NCBI GenBank assembly: GCA_937901895.1
Contig: CALGTD010000138.1
Span: 62,001 to 126,000 of the forward strand
DNA: 64,000 nucleotides
Source of the DNA: an uncultured Spartobacteria bacterium
GTDB lineage: Bacteria; Verrucomicrobiota; Verrucomicrobiia; Chthoniobacterales; JAATET01
Direction: 5' to 3'
A program made the translations under genes and the position numbers. A model generated the notes under the pieces. It worked only from the letters and a program-made list of their open reading frames with translations. It ran no database searches and was not told the DNA's origin. Shown in pieces: positions 26,127 through 38,116 of the stretch. Position 1 is the first letter of the stretch; every line of letters begins with the position of its first letter.

Positions 26127-27626
26127 ATGCTCCGACACCTTCTTTCGCTGCGTGTCTTCGCGGCATTTCTCGTCGGGGCGGGGCCGGCTCTTGCGCAGAC
26201 CTTCGTGCCTGCTCCGCTTCCGGCGTTGTTGAGAAGGGTGGGTCTTCCAGATACGGTGCTCTTCGGCTACGTGGCGGTTCCCGAGAACAGGGGATCGGAC
26301 AATGGACGGATGATTCAGGTTGCGGTCACCATTCTGCCTGCGACTCAATCGTCGAAGCGACCGGATCCCATTTTCTTTCTCGAAGGCGGTCCGGGAGGGA
26401 CGGCGAGCTACCTGCCGCTCTCGCCGACGTTTTCGATCCTGGCGCAGGATCGGGATATCGTGTTCGTGGATCAGCGCGGATGCGGATTTTCACGGCCGTT
26501 TCTTGGCGCGAATTCCAACGACGTCACCGTGCCCTATTCCCCGATCAAGAAGGCGCTCGCGCGGTTTCGCTCCGCCGGCATTCCGCTGGAGTGCTTCAAC
26601 ACGGCGGAGAATGCCGCCGATATCGAGGCCGTCCGTGTGGCGCTGGGTTACGGCGCGATCAATCTCCTCGGGCACTCGTATGGCTCGGTGCTCGCGCAGC
26701 AGATGATGAGCGACTTTCCGGCGAACCTGCGTTCGGTGGTGCTGAGCGGGGTGGTGCCGTTGCGCGGATGGGATTTCGTGCCGGGGAACCAGCTCGTGCA
26801 GCGCGATGCGTTGAGGGCACTGTTTCGCGATGTGCGTCGCACTCGAAGGGCGCGCGCGACGTTTCCGAATCTCGCGCGACATTACGAAGAGGTGGTGGCG
26901 AGGCTGCTCGAAAAGCCGGTGATGGTGCCGAGATTCGGACGCCTCGTGCGACTGGATGCCTTTTCCTTCCAGATGGCCCTGCTTGGGCTCATGCAGGCGC
27001 CGAACACCATTTGCGTGGTGCCGCTTTTCATTCAGGCCACGTGGGAGGGCCGCTACGAGGAGATCGGTCGCTTTATTCCGGACGACCTCTCTCCGGTGAA
27101 AAACCGGAGTTTTGCCTTCGGCATGTATCTTTCGGTGATGTCGCGCGATTTTTTCCCGCCCGGGTCTGCGGCAAAAGCGCGCGCCGCCGCTGATGCGCTG
27201 CCGGACAGTGCGTTCAAGGAGATGACACGCGTCACCGTTTCCCGACTCGCCCGGGCGATCAATCGCTGGCCGGTGCGCTACGATCCGACCGGACTGAAGC
27301 CGCCGTTCGGAAGCGCCATCCCGACGCTTCTGCTCCAGGGGGACATGGATGCGCAGACGCCGTCTCGTGGCGGCACGGATGCCGCGCGTCTGCTGGGCCT
27401 GCGGAACGCTTTTGTCATCAGTGTGCCGCGTAGCGGTCACAGCACCGGTGCCACCCAGGGACCCGCCTTCAACGCGGTGCGTCGGTTTTTTGCCGAACCG
27501 CACCGCAGGCCCGTGGTGAGCTTTGCCTCGTTGCGGCGGCCGAATTTTTATCGCACCCGATTTCCAGTCTCATCCCGGATGCGGACGCCCGCGGTGGCGA
27601 TTCCGCAGCTCCCGACGGGGTTGTAG
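26127..27626 (+). CDS. Secreted alpha/beta hydrolase, tripeptidyl-aminopeptidase (TAP)-like, copy 2
   Basis: The protein has 499 residues and is a close paralogue of the preceding gene along its whole length. It has a signal peptide ending near PALAQ, FFLEGGPGGTAS, IVFVDQRGCGFSRPFLG, nucleophile elbow LLGHSYGSVLAQQ, acid in LQGDMDAQTPSRGG and base in PRSGHSTG. The elbow differs (GHSYG here, GSSYG in copy 1), and the lid region around residues 280-380 is the most divergent, which suggests the copies differ in substrate. The start at 26127 is chosen for the signal peptide; upstream codons in frame belong to the first copy's tail and spacer. Confidence 0.9.
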   Translation: MLRHLLSLRVFAAFLVGAGPALAQTFVPAPLPALLRRVGLPDTVLFGYVAVPENRGSDNGRMIQVAVTILPATQSSKRPDPIFFLEGGPGGTASYLPLSPTFSILAQDRDIVFVDQRGCGFSRPFLGANSNDVTVPYSPIKKALARFRSAGIPLECFNTAENAADIEAVRVALGYGAINLLGHSYGSVLAQQMMSDFPANLRSVVLSGVVPLRGWDFVPGNQLVQRDALRALFRDVRRTRRARATFPNLARHYEEVVARLLEKPVMVPRFGRLVRLDAFSFQMALLGLMQAPNTICVVPLFIQATWEGRYEEIGRFIPDDLSPVKNRSFAFGMYLSVMSRDFFPPGSAAKARAAADALPDSAFKEMTRVTVSRLARAINRWPVRYDPTGLKPPFGSAIPTLLLQGDMDAQTPSRGGTDAARLLGLRNAFVISVPRSGHSTGATQGPAFNAVRRFFAEPHRRPVVSFASLRRPNFYRTRFPVSSRMRTPAVAIPQLPTGL

Positions 27627-27723
27627 GTGACAACAACTTGGTCTGATGGGGGGGACGGGGGAGTCCTCGCCGCTACATCCTTTCGCAGTGACACGCCGCC
27701 TTTCGAAGGCTACGAACCGAGGC

Positions 27724-28002
27724 ATGGCCACCACGGCGAAAGTGCTGCTTTGGGTTTTGGGGATGTTTCTTATTCCGCCGTTCGTCGGATTTCTCACGGG
27801 AGCGGCAAGTAATTGGGCAAACGCCGGTGCATTCGTCGCCTATGGCTTCGTGATGATTGGAATGGCGGTGGGGGCGGCTGTGAACGTGGCGCGAAGTCCG
27901 GCAGCGCGGATTGGCCTGTTTTTTGTTTTTGCGGTCGGAATGCTCTTCCTGCAGTGCGCCGTCTTTTTTGTCGGTTGCACGATTCTCGTGTCGGTCGCGT
28001 GA
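27724..28002 (+). CDS. Small membrane protein, first gene of the radical SAM/Lgt-like operon
   Basis: The protein has 92 residues. Three hydrophobic segments are visible: AKVLLWVLGMFLIPPFVGFL, then AGAFVAYGFVMIGMAVGAAV, then IGLFFVFAVGMLFLQCAVFF. Between the second and third is a short basic loop (NVARSPAARIG). I do not recognise the family. The stop TGA shares bases with the GTG start of the next gene (GTGA at 27999-28002), which implies coupled translation. The start at 27724 is the first Met before the hydrophobic region; an earlier Met at 27646 would add an unlikely basic stretch. Confidence 0.65.
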   Translation: MATTAKVLLWVLGMFLIPPFVGFLTGAASNWANAGAFVAYGFVMIGMAVGAAVNVARSPAARIGLFFVFAVGMLFLQCAVFFVGCTILVSVA

Positions 28003-29375
28003 GCGGAATCGTAATCCCGAATCCTCTGGGCTCGCTGCTCAAGCGCACGCGCAGCCGGTGTGTGGTATGTCATCAGGATTGCCCCGCCGAGGTGCGGCGA
28101 AAGGCGGAGGATGGCGTCGAGAAGGTCTTTCTCACGCGCTCTTGCCCGATGCATGGCTCGCAGACGACCTGCATCGCGTCGGACGCGAGGTTCTACTGGC
28201 TCGCGCAAGGCAATCCGGACAATGCGTGCTGTGGCCCGGGGGCAGCCTGCTGCGCCTCGACGGGCGAGCCGGCCGGGTCGCTGGGCAAAAACGCATTGGG
28301 GCGGGCTGACGGTCCTTTCGAGAAGCTCTCCACCTGCCTCGCGCTGATCGAGATTGTCGATACCTGCAATCTTGCATGTCCTGTGTGCTATGCGGATTCG
28401 CCGCGCGATCATGCGACCATTGGTGCGAAACCCGTCGACGAACTGCAGGCACGGATCCAGGGCGTGATCGATCGCAAGGGCGAGATCGACATCCTGCAAT
28501 TCTCCGGCGGCGAGCCGACGATCCATCCGCAATTCTTCGAGCTGCTCGAGTGGGCACAGTCGCATGCGGGCATTCGGTATGTGCTTGTGAATACAAACGG
28601 CGTGAAGCTTGCCACGGATGACGAGTTTCTTGCCGGCATGGCGGCGGCGGCTCGGCGACGGGGATTGCAGGTATATCTTCAATTCGATGGCACTCTCGAG
28701 GCGGGGCAGCGGGAGTTGCGGGGAGGGGATCTGCGGGCGATGCGGGAGCGGGCGATTGTGCGTTGTGGCGAGATCGGTCTGCCGGTCACGCTGGCCATGA
28801 CCGTGACGCAGGAAAATCTCTCGAACGTGTGGGACACGGCGGAGTTCGGCCTGCGTTTTCCGCAGGTGCGCGGTGTGAGCTATCAGCCGTTTTTCACGAG
28901 TGGGCGACGTGTCGCGCTGGATCCTGGCTACAGACCGCTCACGACGGCCGATGTGCTGCTGGCGCTCATTGCGAACGGTCCACTAAAGGCGGACGATTTC
29001 ACGCCGTTGCCATGTGGTGATCCGAACTGCGCGACCATCGGCTACCTGCTGCGCGTGGCGGAGGAGGTGCGGCCCATCAGCGAGTTTCTCGATTTCCGTG
29101 AGCTGCAGGGTTTCCTTCGCGACAAGGTGCGTTACTCGCTGGACGACCTTGTCCAGTGCGGTTGCGAGAACGAGCCGCTCGGCGAGTTGCTCAAGCAATT
29201 CGAACTCGATGAGTCGAATACGTTCCGGCTTTTCGTGAAGCCGTTCATGGATGCGTTCACCTGGGACGAGGATCGCATCGACCGCTGTTGCACGCATGTG
29301 ATCCGCGAGGATGGCCGACTCGACTCGTTTTGCCGCTACTACTCCGGATTCCCGGATACGTGTTGCGCTCCGTGA
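27999..29375 (+). CDS. Radical SAM protein resembling tetraether-lipid synthase (Tes/MJ0619 type)
   Basis: The protein has 458 residues from the GTG at 27999. An N-terminal Cys-rich segment (C21-x2-C24-x3-C28-PAEV, then C49-PMHG) precedes the radical SAM motif C123-NLA-C127-PV-C130-Y. FSGGEPTIHP, typical of the SAM-binding region, follows. More cysteines occur late (PCGDPNCATIGYLL, VQCGCENEPLGELL, RCCTHVIREDGRLDSFCRYYS), enough for extra Fe-S clusters. The N-terminal CxxC...CPxHG plus central radical SAM plus C-terminal Cys pattern is that of the MJ0619 family, whose archaeal members join phytanyl chains to make tetraether lipids. Whether this bacterial relative couples lipid chains is inference. 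Its stop overlaps the next gene's GTG start. Confidence 0.8.
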   Translation: MSGIVIPNPLGSLLKRTRSRCVVCHQDCPAEVRRKAEDGVEKVFLTRSCPMHGSQTTCIASDARFYWLAQGNPDNACCGPGAACCASTGEPAGSLGKNALGRADGPFEKLSTCLALIEIVDTCNLACPVCYADSPRDHATIGAKPVDELQARIQGVIDRKGEIDILQFSGGEPTIHPQFFELLEWAQSHAGIRYVLVNTNGVKLATDDEFLAGMAAAARRRGLQVYLQFDGTLEAGQRELRGGDLRAMRERAIVRCGEIGLPVTLAMTVTQENLSNVWDTAEFGLRFPQVRGVSYQPFFTSGRRVALDPGYRPLTTADVLLALIANGPLKADDFTPLPCGDPNCATIGYLLRVAEEVRPISEFLDFRELQGFLRDKVRYSLDDLVQCGCENEPLGELLKQFELDESNTFRLFVKPFMDAFTWDEDRIDRCCTHVIREDGRLDSFCRYYSGFPDTCCAP

Positions 29376-30059
29376 ACCTGCCGCCGCTCTATGCGCTGAC
29401 GATGCTCGGCGCGATTACCCTCGCCGGCATTTTCTGGTGGCGGCTTGCGCGGCGCGATGGGCGATTGTTTTTTCTCTACCTGATCGCGCTCTTCGGCGCG
29501 TTGGCCGGTGCAAAACTGGGCTGGTTCATCGCGGAGGGGTGGCGCGAAATCGGCCATCCGCAATTTCTGATCGCCCTCGCAACCGGCAAGACGATTGTCG
29601 GCGGACTGATCGGAGGTTACCTGGCGGTGGAATGGGGCAAGCGGGCGCTGGGATTCTCCGGGGTTACCGGAGACTGGTTCGCCATGGTCGTTCCGCTGGG
29701 CATTGCACTTGGCCGTGTGGGCTGCCTCGTGCAGGGCTGCTGCGGTGGGATGCCATGGAACGGCTGGTGTGCCGTCGTGGACGCGCAGGGCATGGCGCGT
29801 TGGCCGTCCGCCGAAATGGAACTGGCGTTCAACCTCCTCGCGGCGTTGACATTTTTCCTGATGCGCAGGGGCAGGCTGCTACGGGGTCAGCATTTTCACA
29901 TATACCTGATGGCATACGGCCTTTTCCGCTTCTTCCACGAATTCGTTCGCGATACGCAGCGAGAGATTGGAGTCTTCTCAGGCTATCAACTGCTCGCGCT
30001 CCTTTGCTTTGCCGTTGGCGTGGTTGGATTCGTGAGACGCGCGAATGGACAGCGCGGAA

Positions 30060-30076
<17 letters not shown>
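29372..30076 (+). CDS. Lgt-like integral membrane protein (diacylglyceryl transferase superfamily)
   Basis: The protein has 234 residues with about seven membrane spans. The start is the GTG at 29372, overlapping the radical SAM stop (GTGA). The layout follows Lgt: a GGLIGGY loop (residues 77-83), DWFAMVVPLGIALGRVGCLV, and a C-terminal FRFFHEFVRD segment. Arg115 of the GR.G motif is kept. However, the Lgt signature GRIGNFINGE is replaced by GRVGCLVQGCCGG, with Cys118, Cys123 and Cys124. The His before the GGLIGG loop in true Lgt is Val here. It is therefore probably not the prolipoprotein enzyme but a paralogue handling another lipid. Its 3' end overlaps the convergent metH by 17 bp. Confidence 0.8.
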
Positions 30077-33761
<3,685 letters not shown>

Positions 33762-33776
33762 TGCAACGTCAAGGTG

Positions 33777-33810
33777 AACGAATCAAAACATATTGATATG
33801 TTAATTCGTT
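33777..33810. promoter_or_regulatory. Nested inverted repeat upstream of metH, likely ArsR-family (SahR-like) operator
   Basis: AACATATTGATATGTT (33787-33802) is a perfect 7-bp inverted repeat around TG. It is flanked by a second perfect pair, AACGAAT (33777-33783) and ATTCGTT (33804-33810). The block is AT-rich in a GC-rich genome and sits 16-49 bp before the metH ATG. ArsR-type SahR regulators of methionine genes bind similar ATAT/TTGATAT-type palindromes, but no such regulator is encoded here, so the assignment is inference. Confidence 0.6.
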
Positions 33811-33822
33811 TCAAGTCAGCGG

Positions 33823-35550
33823 TTAAATGTCCGCGTCACCAAAGAGTTCGCGGCGGACACGTTCGCGCTCGCGATCCACGTGGTCGAAGGTTGCGCCAAG
33901 GGAACGGAGCACGAATTCGGTCATGGTAAGCGCGACCTCGCCCTCGGCGGTCACGACGCGATGGGCTCCCGCGCGGTCGAGATGGGGGGCTTCGTTGAGG
34001 TAGTTTGCACGGGCGAGGATGCGAATATCGGGGTTGAGCTCCCGCGCGATGCGGATGGCCTGGTCAACTTCCGAGATGCTCGAAGCCGTGAAGATGAGGG
34101 CCTCGGCGGTGGCAACACCGGCGGAGGTGAGCGTTTCGCGGCGGGAGGCCTCGCCGTAGATGGCGTGCTCGCCGTTCTTCCGCAGTGCGCGCACCGTGTC
34201 GACGTTCATCTCGATGATGACGGGACGGATGTCATTGCGGGAAAGGATGCGCTTAACCGTGCGGCCAACGGGGCCGTAGCCCACCACGATGGCGTGGTGC
34301 TCGTCGTCTCCATCGGGGATTTCCGGTCCGTCGGGAAGCGGCTCGGTGGGATTGAGAAAATGGTCGATCGACGGGTGCTTTTTCACCCAACGGCCCATGG
34401 CCGGAATCGCCTTGTAGAACAGCGGATTGAGGGTGATCGAGATGATGGACGCGCTGACCAGGATGTTCTGAGCGCCATCGGGTAGCATGTTCAGGCTGCC
34501 GGCGAGACTTGCGAGAATGAAGGAAAATTCGCCGATCTGAGCGAGGGCGACGGAGACGCCGATGGCGACGTGAAACGGGTAGCCAAGCACCCGGACCACC
34601 ACCAGGGCTGCGATGGGTTTGCCGATCAGGATCACCGCCGTGGCGACCGTGATGACCAACCAATCCTGTGCGAGGCGCGACGGGTCGAAAAGCATGCCGA
34701 CCGAGACGAAAAACAAAACGGCGAACGCATCGCGGAACGGCAGCGCCTCGGTGGCTGCGCGATTGCTGAACTCCGACTGTCCGACGACCATGCCGGCAAG
34801 GAAGGCGCCGAGAGCCATCGACGCGCCGAAGAATTTCGCCGACCCGACCGCAATGCCCAGCGCGAGCACGAGGATGGTGAGCGTGAACAGTTCGCGCGAG
34901 CCGGTCCGGGCCACATAGGCGAGCACGCGGGGGATCACGTAGCCGCCGAGCAGGAACGTGAGGCCGACAAGGGCGCCGAGTTTGAGCATGGCGCCGCCGA
35001 GCGAAGTGACGAGCGTTGCGCCGGTGGACTCGCCCGCGAGCGAGGGCAGGAGAACGAGTGCGACGACGGTGAAGATATCCTCCACGACGAGCCAGCCGAT
35101 GGCGATGTGGCCGGTGCGTGTGTGAAGTGCTCCGTGGTCGGACAGCACGCGGGTAAGGACCACGGTGCTTGCGACCGAAATCGCGAGACCAAAGACGATG
35201 CCGGCATTCCAGTTCCAGCCGAACAGATGCATGGTCGCGGCACCGAGCGCGGTGGCGACTCCGATCTGGACGATGGCCCCGGGGATGGCCACACGCCGGA
35301 CCGCGAGGAGTTCCTTGAGGTGGAACTGAAGACCGACGCCGAACATGAGCAGAATCACTCCAATCTCCGCCATCTGTGCCGCGAGTTCCGAATTCGCCTC
35401 GAATCCCGGTGTGTGCGGACTCACGGCGATGCCTGCGATGAGGTAGCCGACGATCGGTGAAAGCCCCAGACGTGTGGTGATATAGCCGAAAAGGAGGGCT
35501 GCACCGAGGCCGCCTGCGAAAGTCAAAATGAGGTCGATGTGCTCCGGCAT
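33823..35550 (-). CDS. CPA2-family cation/proton antiporter with TrkA-N domain (KefB/YbaL-like)
   Basis: The protein has 575 residues from the start MPEHIDLILT. The N-terminal membrane domain (about residues 1-385) has the CPA2 features GYLIAGIAVSPHTPG, FGVGLQFHLKELL and the ion-site stretch ASTVVLTRVL. A linker leads to a Rossmann-fold RCK/TrkA-N domain with HHAIVVGYGPVGRTVKRIL (GxGxxG), closer to YbaL than to the glutathione-gated KefC because no KefC C-terminal tail is seen. It probably exchanges K+ or Na+ for protons. The gene is divergent from the CBM20 protein (88 bp between starts), and metH follows after a 61-bp gap that holds an operator-like palindrome. Confidence 0.92.
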   Translation of the reverse strand: MPEHIDLILTFAGGLGAALLFGYITTRLGLSPIVGYLIAGIAVSPHTPGFEANSELAAQMAEIGVILLMFGVGLQFHLKELLAVRRVAIPGAIVQIGVATALGAATMHLFGWNWNAGIVFGLAISVASTVVLTRVLSDHGALHTRTGHIAIGWLVVEDIFTVVALVLLPSLAGESTGATLVTSLGGAMLKLGALVGLTFLLGGYVIPRVLAYVARTGSRELFTLTILVLALGIAVGSAKFFGASMALGAFLAGMVVGQSEFSNRAATEALPFRDAFAVLFFVSVGMLFDPSRLAQDWLVITVATAVILIGKPIAALVVVRVLGYPFHVAIGVSVALAQIGEFSFILASLAGSLNMLPDGAQNILVSASIISITLNPLFYKAIPAMGRWVKKHPSIDHFLNPTEPLPDGPEIPDGDDEHHAIVVGYGPVGRTVKRILSRNDIRPVIIEMNVDTVRALRKNGEHAIYGEASRRETLTSAGVATAEALIFTASSISEVDQAIRIARELNPDIRILARANYLNEAPHLDRAGAHRVVTAEGEVALTMTEFVLRSLGATFDHVDRERERVRRELFGDADI

Positions 35551-35638
35551 GAAGCGCAGAGTTTGCGAGTCAGGAGGCCCGGTGCGGAAGCACGAACTGG
35601 CGAAAAGATCGGGTTGCGGATAGATTCCGACATCCCTC

Positions 35639-36736
35639 ATGAGTCGAATTCGTTTCGAAATTCTTCCGCCGGTGGATCGACCGGAGGAGCCGGTGTTCGT
35701 CTGTGGGAACATTGCGGCGTTGGGGGATTGGAATGCGGAGCGGGCGCTGCCGTTGCGGTGGAACGGAGAGGTGCACGAAGGGACGATCGAGGCGGAAATC
35801 GGGTCCTCGCTGGAATACAAGATTCTGCGTGGCGGGTGGCCTTCGGAGGCGGTCGATGCGTGGGGAAATGTGCCGCCAAATGCGCGCCACGAGGTGTGGC
35901 TGGATGCGACCGTTCACCGGACGGTCGCGGACTGGAAGGATCGCTATGACGGCCGGCTCATGCGGGACCGGACCTACTCCCGGTCGCTGGCTTCATGGAG
36001 GGAGCTGCTGGTATGGCTGCCCTCCTCGTATGCGGCGGAGCCGGACCGGCGGTATCCGGTGCTTTATTTCAACGACGGGGCGAACGTGTTCGATCCGCAA
36101 ACGAGTCCGCTTTCGGGCGTGGACCTTGCGGCGGACGAATGGGTGCGCCTGCTTGCGGCGGAGGGCGGGATGCCGGAGGCGATCATCGTGGGCGTGTGCC
36201 ATCCGGAGGGGTTGGCTGAGGAATATCTCAGTCTGCGCGAGGTGGATCTTTCCGATGAGCTCGGAGGAATCGCGTATTCGGAATTTCTTGCGCGCGAGCT
36301 CGTCCCCGAGATCGATGCCCGATATCGCACGCAGGCACGGGCAACGGCGCGAATGCTTGGTGGCACGGGACTCGGTGCGTTGAATGCGCTGGCGACGGCG
36401 ATCCGGCAACCCGGGGTCTTTGGAAAGATTGCGTGCCTTTCCACGTCGTTTGGAGAACCGCCGGGATCGTGTGGGGAACTGGAGGCGCTCGCAGGCGCCT
36501 CTGATCTGGATCGCGAAATGCGGTGGTATTTTGACTATGGATCCGTTCCGCCTGACGACCGGCTGGAGTCGAGGCATCGCGAACTGGCGACGATCCTGAT
36601 CGGGAAAGGGTGGAGGGAAGGTCGCGGGTTTCGCGTGCTGCGGGTGATTGGCGCCCCGCACGACGAGCGCTCGTGGCGCTTGCGGCTGGGCGATGCGCTG
36701 CGATTCCTCTGGCGCGACTGGAAGCGGACTTCGTGA
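35639..36736 (+). CDS. CBM20 domain fused to an esterase-fold domain lacking the nucleophile Ser
   Basis: The protein has 365 residues and no signal peptide. Residues 1-95 resemble a starch-binding CBM20 (VFVCGNIAALGDWNAERALP, later YKILRGG). Residues 100-360 follow the putative esterase (enterochelin-esterase/IroE-like) fold: RELLVWLPSSYAAEPDRRYP, VLYFNDGANVFD, a C-terminal GAPHDERSWR carrying the expected His. The GxSxG elbow reads G242-T-G244-L-G246, so Gly replaces the nucleophile Ser; the DNA is unambiguous here. It is likely a non-catalytic glycan-associated protein or an enzyme with a different mechanism. It is divergent from the antiporter and convergent with the cobalamin operon. Confidence 0.82.
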   Translation: MSRIRFEILPPVDRPEEPVFVCGNIAALGDWNAERALPLRWNGEVHEGTIEAEIGSSLEYKILRGGWPSEAVDAWGNVPPNARHEVWLDATVHRTVADWKDRYDGRLMRDRTYSRSLASWRELLVWLPSSYAAEPDRRYPVLYFNDGANVFDPQTSPLSGVDLAADEWVRLLAAEGGMPEAIIVGVCHPEGLAEEYLSLREVDLSDELGGIAYSEFLARELVPEIDARYRTQARATARMLGGTGLGALNALATAIRQPGVFGKIACLSTSFGEPPGSCGELEALAGASDLDREMRWYFDYGSVPPDDRLESRHRELATILIGKGWREGRGFRVLRVIGAPHDERSWRLRLGDALRFLWRDWKRTS

Positions 36737-36758
36737 TCGCGCCGCGGAACCACCAATG

Positions 36759-37340
36759 TCACGCCGGTTGCGGAACGCGGGGGCGAACGGTGAGACGAAT
36801 GGCCGCGAGGAACATGACGGTGAAGAGCACGTCTCCGGCAATCGACCATTTGAGGAACGTCCACGTCGGCGGAAACCCGGGCACGCCCACGGTGAGCGCC
36901 TGAACCCAGCCGCCGGCGGTCCTGGCGTAGTCCGGGCTGGCAACCCAGGCGAGCGAGTTCGAGACCAGGTAGAACAGGAGCGAGTTACCGACGACTGCGG
37001 CGAGGGTGAGACCGATCCCGGCGTTCATGCGGCGCAACACCAGACCGCATGCCACGGCGAGCCCGTAGCTGGATGCACGCACGAGATCGTCCCAGCCGAT
37101 GGCGGGGCATCCGTAGAAAAGATTCAGCGCGATGTCGGAAATGACGAGCGCCGCCAGTGGGATGACCATGGCATAGGCACCGGGCAGGATGAGCGCTGCG
37201 CAAAGTGCGACGGCCATCACGGGCGAGAAGTTTGGCAGATCGGGCAGCAGGGTGACGCGGAAGAGTCGGAAGCCGACTGCGAAGGCAATGAACGCGATCG
37301 CGAGAGCGAATTCCGGACGGCGGTGGATGGGTGTGTTCAT
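36759..37340 (-). CDS. DUF6580-type integral membrane protein, putative transport component
   Basis: The protein has 193 residues with about six hydrophobic segments. The N-terminal core includes RLFRVTLLPDLPNFSPVMAV, the stretch that defines the uncharacterised DUF6580 group. Its size and six-span layout recall substrate-binding S components of ECF vitamin transporters. Its ATG overlaps the stop of the preceding gene (ATGA at 37337-37340), and it is the last gene of a three-gene unit that begins with a cobalamin riboswitch. A role in cobalamin or precursor uptake is therefore the best inference; no ECF ATPase or T component is in the window. Confidence 0.75.
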   Translation of the reverse strand: MNTPIHRRPEFALAIAFIAFAVGFRLFRVTLLPDLPNFSPVMAVALCAALILPGAYAMVIPLAALVISDIALNLFYGCPAIGWDDLVRASSYGLAVACGLVLRRMNAGIGLTLAAVVGNSLLFYLVSNSLAWVASPDYARTAGGWVQALTVGVPGFPPTWTFLKWSIAGDVLFTVMFLAAIRLTVRPRVPQPA

Positions 37341-38116
37341 TTGAGGTATTGGAAGCTGCCCCGCGGAGCGAACCGCCCGACGTTAGCTTCGGGCATGCGG
37401 TTGTCGCGAGTGGATTTGTCCATGGGTAGGAAATCGCAGGAGCCGTCGGCGAACGAGACCATCGCCATGCCGCCGTGGCGGAAATGGACGGTCTTCTCGC
37501 GTTCGTCGATGCCATAAAACTCCTCGAGCATCGGATTGTCGGTGGTGGCCGGCGACTGGAAGGTGTTCACCTGCGCGCCGGTCGCAAAGACGACGACCTT
37601 GCCGGGATTGCTGAGATCCCAGTAGCTCATCGGCTTCTTTTTCGCGGAGGAGGTCCATCCACCGGCAAGCACGACATTGTAGGCCACACCGAGGTAACCG
37701 CTTTCATATTTCGATTTAAAGGCGCGACCCTTGAGGGCGAAGCTGGGATCGGGCTTGAGGCTTTGCGGGATGTAACCGGCGAGCGGTCCCTGCGAGGGAT
37801 CAAATCGGCGGCGACCCTCGCCCCGGGATTTGCTTGCGTCGGACTCGAACCCAAACCACCAGCGCGTGCCGGTGGTTGCGTGCCCGGAGTCATCCACGAC
37901 CGTGAATCGACTCTCGCAGTAATCCCAAAACCGGTAGTCGTTTTCCGCGAGGTAGGCGGCGGCGCCCGCGGCGAGCTGGCGGATGTTGTTCGCCGAGGTC
38001 GCCAGGCAGGACATCTCGTAGGCTTTCCACCCCGCGCCGGCGAGCATCAGAAACAGCACGGTCAGCACCGCGAGGCACGCGATGACCTCCATGAGCGTGT
38101 AGCCGCGCCTACGCAT
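37337..38116 (-). CDS. Prepilin-type (H-x9-DG) pseudopilin-like protein in the cobalamin operon
   Basis: The protein has 259 residues. The N-terminus MRRRGYTLMEVIACLAVLTV is a type IV prepilin/pseudopilin leader, cleaved before the methylated hydrophobic helix. The Glu at mature position 5 is present. The C-terminal part carries the H-x9-DG pattern (HFRHGGMAMVSFADGSCDFL), abundant in Planctomycetes and Verrucomicrobia. The start at 38116 overlaps the previous stop by 8 bp, and the stop overlaps the next start, so all three genes are translationally coupled. The substrate or surface partner is unknown, but co-control by a B12 riboswitch suggests a part in cobalamin handling. Confidence 0.85.
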   Translation of the reverse strand: MRRRGYTLMEVIACLAVLTVLFLMLAGAGWKAYEMSCLATSANNIRQLAAGAAAYLAENDYRFWDYCESRFTVVDDSGHATTGTRWWFGFESDASKSRGEGRRRFDPSQGPLAGYIPQSLKPDPSFALKGRAFKSKYESGYLGVAYNVVLAGGWTSSAKKKPMSYWDLSNPGKVVVFATGAQVNTFQSPATTDNPMLEEFYGIDEREKTVHFRHGGMAMVSFADGSCDFLPMDKSTRDNRMPEANVGRFAPRGSFQYLK

